Of a DNA stretch of 39,861 bases, positions 16,384-22,234 are shown in pieces. Source of the stretch: an uncultured Christensenella sp. (GTDB lineage Bacteria; Bacillota; Clostridia; Christensenellales; Pumilibacteraceae). The stretch covers positions 12,481 to 52,341 of the forward strand of contig CAJUBY010000004.1 of NCBI GenBank assembly GCA_910585055.1, given 5' to 3'. The notes beneath the pieces are model-generated. The model made no database searches. It was given only the letters and a program-made list of their open reading frames with translations, and was not told where the DNA came from. Every line of letters starts with the position of its first letter. The stretch's first letter is position 1. The position numbers were made by a program, and so were the translations under genes.

Positions 16384-16589
16384 TTTTGTATACAAACATA
16401 TATTGAATAGCGGCATAGACCTGCCGCACGGGTCCTTACGGATCTGCCCAAGACACAAGCGGAAACTTAAACGGCGGTAAAACGCCGACTTGTCGAGGCG
16501 AACGGTTTTAACGTTATTATAACGCTGAAATTTTGCGACGCTTCGGAAACATCCCAAGCGTCGCTTTTATAATCTTTAAGGAGGTAAAC
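16384..16589 (+). promoter_or_regulatory. L10-type leader with attenuator hairpin before rplJ
   Basis: A 206-nt untranslated region between rplA and rplJ, where many Gram-positives have the L10(L12)4-binding leader. Visible parts: GCGGCA/TGCCGC stem near 16410, a GGGTCC...GGATCTGCCC stem, the purine-rich segment CCCAAGACACAAG, a CGGCG/CGCCG hairpin, and an intrinsic terminator (16535-16543 with 16556-16564, perfect 9 bp, then TTTTAT). The last would stop transcription before rplJ when the L10 complex is in excess. The call rests on position and layout; a covariance-model match was not run. Confidence 0.7.
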
Positions 16590-17081
16590 ATGTCGGAACA
16601 TAATATCGAAGGACGCAAAGCGTACGTCGCAGACGTTGTGGAAAAAATAAACGGTTCGTCTTCGGTCGTGCTCGTGGACTACCGCGGTATCAACGTCGAA
16701 CAGGATACGGCAATGCGTAAAGCTTTGCGCGAAGCCGGTGTCGAGTACCGCGTTATCAAAAACAGCGCGCTCGCACGCGCATTCGAACAGACCGGTAACA
16801 ACGGCTACGACGAATATTTCTTCGGTCCTACGGCTGCGGCTTTCGGACCCGAAAACGATCCCATCGCGCCTTGCCGTATACTCAACGAATTTGCCGGTAA
16901 AACACCGATGAAAATAAAATGCGGTGTTGTCGAAGGCAAAAAATTCGACGAGAACGGAGTCAAGTCGCTCGCGAACATCCCCGAAAAGCCGGTGCTTTTG
17001 GCACAGCTCTTGGGACTTCTTACCAGCCCTATGCGGTCTTTGGCTATTGCGCTCAGCGAAGTCGCCAAAAAATCGGCGTAA
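16590..17081 (+). CDS. rplJ: 50S ribosomal protein L10
   Basis: 163 residues. L10 anchors the L7/L12 dimers to the ribosome. The N-terminal rRNA-binding domain (VVEKINGSSSVVLVDYRGI, then REAGVEYRVIKNSALARAF) and the C-terminal helix that holds L12 (PMRSLAIALSEVAKKS) are clear. The frame is open to 16533, but that part lies in the attenuator hairpin; AAGGAGG at 16578-16584 selects ATG 16590. Confidence 0.97.
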   Translation: MSEHNIEGRKAYVADVVEKINGSSSVVLVDYRGINVEQDTAMRKALREAGVEYRVIKNSALARAFEQTGNNGYDEYFFGPTAAAFGPENDPIAPCRILNEFAGKTPMKIKCGVVEGKKFDENGVKSLANIPEKPVLLAQLLGLLTSPMRSLAIALSEVAKKSA

Positions 17082-17322
17082 TCACGCGTATATGCGCCGC
17101 AATACGGGCTTCGTGCTCCTCGGCGCTCGTAGCTGCCCGTCTTGCTCGCATCTCTGCGCTTTTGCATACACCGATACGTGTTAAATTGTTCGGCTTGCCG
17201 CATACGGTTTGAGGCCGTCGGACACATAAACAAAAACATTGCAGATTAGGTTCTGCCGAGCGGCGGCGTAACCGCCAAAATATCACGGGTAATGCCCATA
17301 AAAAACAAGGAGAATTATCATC

Positions 17323-17697
17323 ATGGCAGATTTGGATAAGATGATCGAAGAGATCGAAAAAATGACAGTGCTCGAGCTTAACGACTTAGTCAAGAAGATC
17401 GAAGAGAAGTTCGGCGTATCGGCTGCGGCTATGGCTGTTGCCGCTCCCACGGCAGGCGGTGCCGCTGCCCCCGCGGCAGAAGAGCAGACGGAATTCACCG
17501 TTGTTCTCAAAGAAGTCGGACCCAACAAGATCCCCGTTATCAAGATCGTACGCGAGCTCACTTCGCTCGGTCTTTCGGAAGCGAAAGCGCTCGTCGACAA
17601 CGCTCCGTCCAACGTCAAGGAAAACGTTTCAAAAGCGGAAGCGGAAGAGATCGCCAACAAGTTCAAGGAAGCCGGCGCTACCGTCGAACTCAAATAA
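17323..17697 (+). CDS. rplL: 50S ribosomal protein L7/L12
   Basis: 124 residues: N-terminal dimerisation helices (about 1-35), Ala-rich hinge (about 38-55) and the globular factor-binding domain (KTEF-type start EQTEFTVVLKEVG, then KIPVIKIVRELTSLGLSEAK). It recruits elongation factors. The codons are more biased than those around it, as expected for a very abundant protein. It lies 241 nt after rplJ, an unusually long gap; that gap has small hairpins (ACGGGC/GCCCGT; GGCGG/CCGCC) but no gene or clear promoter. A strong terminator follows, with no rpoB. Confidence 0.97.
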   Translation: MADLDKMIEEIEKMTVLELNDLVKKIEEKFGVSAAAMAVAAPTAGGAAAPAAEEQTEFTVVLKEVGPNKIPVIKIVRELTSLGLSEAKALVDNAPSNVKENVSKAEAEEIANKFKEAGATVELK

Positions 17698-17723
17698 TCG
17701 GTCTTACGATCTTTCGTTATTTA

Positions 17724-17771
17724 AACAAGAAAAACGCTTGCGCGGGAATTGGCGCAGGCGTTTTTCTTGTT
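17724..17771 (+). terminator. Strong intrinsic terminator of the ribosomal protein operon
   Basis: 20-bp stem with a single G-U pair (arms about 17724-17743 and 17752-17771), A-rich 5' arm and T-rich 3' arm (GCGTTTTTCTTG), 27 nt after the rplL stop. Confidence 0.95.
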
Positions 17772-17882
17772 GAGGATAATGTTGTAATTACATTGCGTAG
17801 CGCTTTACGCGCGTTTGATACTAACAATATGTCAGACTGCCGCACAATGTAAAAAATGATCTCCGACGTACCTGGTGCGTCG

Positions 17883-17931
17883 AAAAAAACTAAAATTTCC
17901 GCTCGACGGTCAAGCGAAAGGCGGGAATTTT
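17883..17931 (-). terminator. Intrinsic terminator of the kinase gene
   Basis: Read on the minus strand: 11-bp stem (17921-17931 with 17892-17902, one G-U), then a T run (17883-17889 on the plus strand as A). It lies about 30 nt after the stop codon of the kinase frame. Confidence 0.75.
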
Positions 17932-17961
17932 GTTTGTTATAGCTATAATACAAGATGCCTA

Positions 17962-19395
17962 TTATTGTCTGCTGCGCGCTGCCAATGTGGTACGTATCGT
18001 TTTGAGGAGAACGGGGACGTCGATCGGTTTTGTAAGGTGCGCGTCCATGCCGGCTTCTATGGATTCGCGCCGGTCGCTTTCGAAAGCGTTTGCGGAAAGC
18101 GCGATTATAGGTATATTCGCTATGTTCTTATCGGGCAGCTTGCGTATTTCTTTTGCGGACGTCCGTCCGTCCATCACAGGCATTTGTATGTCCATGAGCA
18201 CAAGTGCGTAGTCGTCATGCTTTGCTCTACTCAGTTTTTCTACGGCGGCTTTGCCGTTTACCGCGCTGTCGATCTTAAAACCCAAGTCTTCCAGTATCTC
18301 GGTCTCTATTTCGAGATTGATCTCGTTGTCTTCTACCAACAATATTTTTTTGCCGGCGAGATCGTTTTCTTCGGCGGCATCCGTATCGATCTGTACGGGC
18401 GCGTCGGATCTGTATCGTAGACTCAAAGTCACTGTAAACGTACTGCCTTTGCCCAGCTCGCTCTCCGCGGTTATGCTGCCGCCCATGATTTCCGCAAGCT
18501 GTTTGGCTATTGTAAGCCCAAGCCCCGGTCCGAACACTCCGCTGGATGTGGAATTGTTTTCGCGCTCGAACGCGTCGAATACGCGCGGTATGACGTCGCT
18601 TGCTATGCCTATGCCTGTGTCGGATATCTTAAATGTATATGTTGCTAAATCGTGCGCGGAGCTCTTTTTTTCGGACGCTTCGATCTTGACCGAGCCGCCG
18701 TTGTTTGTGTATTTGACTCCGTTTCCCACTATATGAGTGAGTATACGGCACAACTTGGATCTGTCGGCGAGAATGTTGCGGTGTTCTATGCCGGAAGTAT
18801 CGACTTCGACCGTTATGTTTTTCTGCGACGCCAACCGCGCCGACGGGTTACAGGCGTCGCGCAAGATCTCGTTTATATTGCAAGGGGATTCCGCCAACGA
18901 AAAATCCTGCGATTCGGCGTACGATATTTCCAACACCTTGTCGACAAGGTCGAGTATCTGATCCGCTGCGGCCTCTATCTTATCCAAATATCCGAGCGTT
19001 GCGTCGCAGTTCGAGAGATTCTTTTTGGCAATATTAAGATATCCGAATATCGCATTAAGGGGCGTGCGCATATCGTGCGACATATTGGACAAAAATGTAT
19101 TTTTGGCGACGTCTGCAAGCTTGGCTTTATTAAGCGCCGATTCCAAAAGTTGCTTTTTTTCCATTTCGCGCGAAACTTCTTCGTCTACGTTACGGTAGCC
19201 CATTACTATCTGCGAAACGTTTTCGCCGTTGCCGACGTTTACAAGTCGCAGTTGGATAAACTGAGTTTCGCCGTTTTGGATACAGCGGTAGTTGAGATAG
19301 TATGTCGGTTCGTCTTTGAGTTTGCGTTTTATAAAGTCCGTGCTTGTAACTTCCGCGACGTACTTTCTGTCGTCGGGATGGACCCATACTTCCAC
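17962..19395 (-). CDS. Hybrid histidine kinase, C-terminal piece (kinase and receiver) of a split gene
   Basis: From a GTG at 19395 the frame gives 477 residues: end of a sensor domain (VWVHPDDRKYVAEV), a coiled linker, the HisKA dimerisation helix with the phospho-accepting His (NMSHDMRTPLNAIFGYL; codon 19075-19077), the ATP-binding domain (N box NGVKYTNNGG, G1 DTGIGIA, G2 GPGLGLTIA) and a receiver domain with the Asp acceptor (MDIQMPVMDG; codon 18190-18192) and conserved Lys (HLTKPID). All kinase residues are present. The GTG has no ribosome binding site, and this frame joins that of the next entry through one TGA, so both look like one original gene of about 737 codons. No output regulator is encoded beside it. 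Confidence 0.85.
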   Translation of the reverse strand: MEVWVHPDDRKYVAEVTSTDFIKRKLKDEPTYYLNYRCIQNGETQFIQLRLVNVGNGENVSQIVMGYRNVDEEVSREMEKKQLLESALNKAKLADVAKNTFLSNMSHDMRTPLNAIFGYLNIAKKNLSNCDATLGYLDKIEAAADQILDLVDKVLEISYAESQDFSLAESPCNINEILRDACNPSARLASQKNITVEVDTSGIEHRNILADRSKLCRILTHIVGNGVKYTNNGGSVKIEASEKKSSAHDLATYTFKISDTGIGIASDVIPRVFDAFERENNSTSSGVFGPGLGLTIAKQLAEIMGGSITAESELGKGSTFTVTLSLRYRSDAPVQIDTDAAEENDLAGKKILLVEDNEINLEIETEILEDLGFKIDSAVNGKAAVEKLSRAKHDDYALVLMDIQMPVMDGRTSAKEIRKLPDKNIANIPIIALSANAFESDRRESIEAGMDAHLTKPIDVPVLLKTIRTTLAARSRQ

Positions 19396-19410
19396 ATAAT
19401 CGGACAGGAA

Positions 19411-19413
19411 TCA
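19411..19413 (-). other. In-frame TGA interrupting the hybrid histidine kinase
   Basis: Single nonsense codon between ELL and FLSDYVEVW; reading frame is the same on both sides, so one base change (for example from CGA) explains it. Other genes here (glnN, secE, addB neighbours) use TGA as a real stop, and tryptophan is encoded by TGG. Confidence 0.8.
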
Positions 19414-20175
19414 AAGCAGCTCTCGGACTTCCAGTTTTTTATTGAACTGGCGTTCCAATCTTGTGCTAAGTCGGTAGGGTAGCACTATGTTTTTATCTAT
19501 ATCCGCGTACAAAATGGAGTCGTAGTTTACGCTCAGACCTTCGATAACCTCCAAGCGCTGCAAATGCTCCTGTCTTATGAGCATTCTTTCTTTATCGTAT
19601 TCTTCGATAAGGTTGCGAAGTTTTTGCTCGTCTCTTTTTTTATCGTTTATGAGCGTCGCTTTTTCGATTATACGTTGAGTCACTTTTTCGGTCGCGTCTG
19701 TTATAAACACGTAGAAAAAGTCTCCGGCATCTTCGCTGCGTATAAAATGCCCGTAATCTTCCACCCATCGAACTATACCGTCTTTGCGTATTATTCGGTA
19801 CTCCACATAATCGAACGCATCGGTGTCCCGAGCGATCTGAGATTCTATCTCGGCTTCCACACGGTCTACGTCGTCGGGATGGACCAGACCGCGAAAAGTT
19901 CCGCCGGTCACCGTCTTGAATTCGTTTATATCCGTACAGTTGAAAATTTTGAGTAACGCTTTGTTGGCGTATATTATTTCTTCGCTCTCGTCTGCGCGGT
20001 AGATCAAAAATCCGCCGGGTATCTCGTCGATGAACGCGCGCACTCTTCCGGCGGCGCGTTTGTAGTGAATCCTATCCGCGGATTGCGTACTTTCGGGGTC
20101 TTTGACCGAAGTCCCGTCGTCGACCCGTAAAAGCGTAAGCATATATTCTATTATACCGTTATCGGGGTGATCCAT
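19411..20175 (-). CDS. PAS sensor piece, N-terminal part of the split hybrid histidine kinase
   Basis: 254 residues from ATG 20175 (AGGG 5 nt before) to the TGA at 19411-19413. A PAS domain spans about 45-165: IPGGFLIYRADESEEIIYAN, then GLVHPDDVDRVEAEI and the RIIRKDGIVRWVEDYG core, followed by a coiled coil and the first half of a second PAS domain that starts near NYDSILYADIDKN. That domain continues past the stop codon, in the same frame, as FLSDYVEVWVHPDD. There is no membrane segment, so the sensor is cytosolic. If the stop is real, this piece would be made alone and could not signal by itself. Confidence 0.8.
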   Translation of the reverse strand: MDHPDNGIIEYMLTLLRVDDGTSVKDPESTQSADRIHYKRAAGRVRAFIDEIPGGFLIYRADESEEIIYANKALLKIFNCTDINEFKTVTGGTFRGLVHPDDVDRVEAEIESQIARDTDAFDYVEYRIIRKDGIVRWVEDYGHFIRSEDAGDFFYVFITDATEKVTQRIIEKATLINDKKRDEQKLRNLIEEYDKERMLIRQEHLQRLEVIEGLSVNYDSILYADIDKNIVLPYRLSTRLERQFNKKLEVRELL

Positions 20176-20211
20176 AAATGCCCTGTCGTCGCTCCATGAA
20201 AGTATGTGAGT

Positions 20212-20240
20212 ATTTTAACACATTTCCGCATGATTGTCAA
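20212..20240 (-). promoter_or_regulatory. Promoter of the kinase gene
   Basis: Minus strand: TTGACA (20240-20235), 17 bp, TAAAAT (20217-20212); predicted leader of about 30 nt with AGGG before ATG 20175. Confidence 0.8.
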
Positions 20241-20248
20241 TTATGCGG
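20226..20248. promoter_or_regulatory. Near-perfect 23-bp palindrome over the kinase -35 box, likely operator
   Basis: Outer arms CCGCAT (20226-20231) and ATGCGG (20243-20248), inner arms ATTG and CAAT, one mismatched pair, centre at 20237. The -35 hexamer is at the centre, so a bound protein would block RNA polymerase. Confidence 0.55.
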
Positions 20249-20255
20249 ACAAAGT

Positions 20256-20277
20256 AAAAACGCGTCATGCCGACGCG
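20256..20277 (-). terminator. Intrinsic terminator of the lipoprotein/ATP-grasp pair
   Basis: Minus strand: CGCGTC, five-base loop, GACGCG, then TTTTT (plus-strand A at 20256-20260), 10 nt after the ATP-grasp gene. Confidence 0.85.
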
Positions 20278-20287
20278 GATATTTTAC

Positions 20288-21160
20288 TTATGGACGGTTG
20301 TCGAGCGATCTCACTATATGCTCGGCATACAACTTTGCTACGTTTATATTTGTTACCCGTTCGAATGCATCGAAATACGCATTGGAGTTCACTTCGCACA
20401 GCAGCATTTTTTCGCCGTATAAAAAGTCCATTCCGCAATAATCGAGCCCCAATACTTTCGCGGCTTTGACCGCCGCCGCACGTACTTCCTCGGGAACGGT
20501 CACCGCTACCGCGCTACCGCCCAGCCCGACGTTGGATCTGAAATCTCCGTTCGATCTGCGTTCGATACCGCCTACGACCTTGCCGCCGATCACTATAACG
20601 CGCATGTCGCGTCCGTACGAGCTTGCTATAAACTTTTGAAAAAGATGGGGCGACGTTTTTACTTTTTCGGCAACGGCGTCGAGCGTCGGCCTGTCGTCGG
20701 CTTTGAACACGCCGTTTCCTATCGAGCCGAAAGATTGTTTTACGATAACGGGGTAGCCCAGCAGCCGTTCCGCTTTATCCAGTGCTGCCGCGTTGAGCTT
20801 TGCGTTTGCTTCGTAGCACAGTAAGCCGGGCAGAGTGTCGGGCATGGCTATGCCCGTGCCTGCAAGGATTATGTGCGTAGTCATTTTGTCGTCGCACGCT
20901 TCCACTGCGGCGGCGGAATTGAACAGCCTGATGCCGCGCTTTTCCAGCATGCGCGGCACGTATTTGTCCTTGTCCAGATATACGCAGAAATCGAGGTCGG
21001 CGTCGAGCGAAATATCCCCGTCGGCTATGCGCGCGCAAAAAAAGTCGTTGCGGCGGATCTCCGTCGCAACGCCGAGTTTTTTCAGTTCTTCGCGCATGCG
21101 CAACACCTGCCGCGTTCCCGGCGTTTCGGCAAAGGCGTTTACGAGTATAAGACACTTCAT
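20288..21160 (-). CDS. RimK-family ATP-grasp ligase
   Basis: 290 residues, cytosolic. The ATP-grasp fold is clear: the ATP-binding lysine and glycine loop in YPVIVKQSFGSIGNGVF (about 135-152), LFQKFIASSYGRDMRVIVIGG, and the metal-binding end LLCEVNSNAYFDAFERVTNI. Enzymes of this branch join an amino acid to a carboxylate through an acyl phosphate: RimK adds Glu to ribosomal protein S6, relatives make lysine carriers, F420 tails or peptides. The substrate here is unknown. The start overlaps the stop of the upstream lipoprotein by 4 nt (ATGA), so the two are made together, which is an unusual pairing. Confidence 0.85.
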   Translation of the reverse strand: MKCLILVNAFAETPGTRQVLRMREELKKLGVATEIRRNDFFCARIADGDISLDADLDFCVYLDKDKYVPRMLEKRGIRLFNSAAAVEACDDKMTTHIILAGTGIAMPDTLPGLLCYEANAKLNAAALDKAERLLGYPVIVKQSFGSIGNGVFKADDRPTLDAVAEKVKTSPHLFQKFIASSYGRDMRVIVIGGKVVGGIERRSNGDFRSNVGLGGSAVAVTVPEEVRAAAVKAAKVLGLDYCGMDFLYGEKMLLCEVNSNAYFDAFERVTNINVAKLYAEHIVRSLDNRP

Positions 21161-22146
21161 GCGGTCTGCTGTTTGGAAAACGCCGCGGACTTCAACGTGT
21201 ATACGGTGTGACGGCTTATCTTATTGTCGGAATACTGACTGTATTCTATTTGGATCGGCAGTTTTTTGTGTTCGGTTTCGCTCTGCTTGAACGGGACTGC
21301 GGAATAACACACGTAATACGCCGGTCCGTGCCTATCGGCGGAGATCGATATAGCAGCGTTCATACACTTTACCGGATAGTTCGTTGCCTGAGTTTTTTCG
21401 TCGGTTTCGGCTTCTATGCCGAAGCCTTTGACCCAGTCGCCTATATCCGTTTTTTTCGTAGACGTCACGCTTGTCGTCATGGTGTACTGCGCCAATTCGC
21501 CGGTCAGGAACGAGTCGAACAGATTGACCATTTTAAACATGGTGGATGTGTCGGATTTTATGTTTTGCGCGCGCGCCAAAAGCAACATCATTTCGTTGTC
21601 TCGGCACGAGTTTTTGGGCAAAGACATTGTTTTTTCTTTGGCGTCCTGTTGTTTGAATCTTTTATAGGTCGCTTTATGCGAACCGAAATAATCGGCGGTC
21701 AATCTGTACGACAGATTGGTTCGACCGTCCCTGTCGGCAAGATCGACTGTTTTTTCCATGCTTTTTGTTGCAAGGCTTTTTGCTTCGAACTCGACACGGC
21801 TGGTCACAGTGTCCGTCAGCCCTTTATCGGAACCGGCAATGTCGTCGGCGACGTAAGTTACGGTAAACGAAGTATCGAGTGTGGTGTAACCCGGCACCGC
21901 GTTTTCGTCTATCGTCATAGACATATTGCCGTCCGCTATTTTTATGCGTTTTTCCGCCGAAGATCCTTTTGATGTATCGTAAACGGCTACGTCGTATTCG
22001 AGTTTTTCGTACGAATCGGCGGAGCTGTGCCAAGGCAACGGATCGTCGAAATCGGATTCCGGTGTTTCGGTTCCGCAAGCCGTCAAAGACAGAGCGGAAA
22101 CCGCCGCGAGCGCGGCGCATAATATTCTGTTCGCTGATTTTTTCAT
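21157..22146 (-). CDS. Lipoprotein, function unknown
   Basis: 329 residues. Signal peptide with lipobox LTAC (lipid-modified Cys24), so it is anchored outside. The mature part is polar, beta-rich in look (LEYDVAVYDTSKGSSAEKRI, TVTYVADDIAGSDKG) with a helical segment around SCRDNEMMLLLARAQNIKS. I recognise no family. It heads an operon with the ATP-grasp gene. The promoter lies directly on the start codon with no ribosome binding site, so the mRNA is predicted leaderless. It is divergent from addB, 88 nt away. Confidence 0.75.
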   Translation of the reverse strand: MKKSANRILCAALAAVSALSLTACGTETPESDFDDPLPWHSSADSYEKLEYDVAVYDTSKGSSAEKRIKIADGNMSMTIDENAVPGYTTLDTSFTVTYVADDIAGSDKGLTDTVTSRVEFEAKSLATKSMEKTVDLADRDGRTNLSYRLTADYFGSHKATYKRFKQQDAKEKTMSLPKNSCRDNEMMLLLARAQNIKSDTSTMFKMVNLFDSFLTGELAQYTMTTSVTSTKKTDIGDWVKGFGIEAETDEKTQATNYPVKCMNAAISISADRHGPAYYVCYSAVPFKQSETEHKKLPIQIEYSQYSDNKISRHTVYTLKSAAFSKQQTA

Positions 22147-22152
22147 GCAAAT

Positions 22153-22181
22153 ATTTTATCATATTCGTTTTGGTTTTGCAA
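22153..22181 (-). promoter_or_regulatory. Leaderless promoter of the lipoprotein/ATP-grasp operon
   Basis: Minus strand: TTGCAA (22181-22176), 17 bp, TAAAAT (22158-22153), then 6 nt to ATG at 22146. No Shine-Dalgarno sequence is present. Confidence 0.75.
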
Positions 22182-22194
22182 CCGATTATCGGTT
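22180..22194. promoter_or_regulatory. Perfect 15-bp palindrome between two divergent promoters, likely operator
   Basis: AACCGAT-T-ATCGGTT. It touches the minus-strand -35 box and ends 5 bp before the plus-strand -35 box. The half-site ATCGGTTA occurs again at 22215-22222, just before the addB -10 box. Confidence 0.5.
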
Positions 22195-22199
22195 ACTGC

Positions 22200-22228
22200 T
22201 TGCTTTTTGTACGGATCGGTTATATAAT
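22200..22228 (+). promoter_or_regulatory. Leaderless promoter of addBA
   Basis: TTGCTT 22200-22205, 17 bp, TATAAT 22223-22228, then 6 nt to ATG 22235; no Shine-Dalgarno sequence. Confidence 0.75.
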
Positions 22229-22234
22229 TAAAGA

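Noticed and set aside
19411..19413. TGA read as selenocysteine or tryptophan
   Set aside because: Kinases of this type have no conserved Cys or Trp here, no selenocysteine hairpin is evident just downstream, and TGA serves as a stop for other genes in the window.
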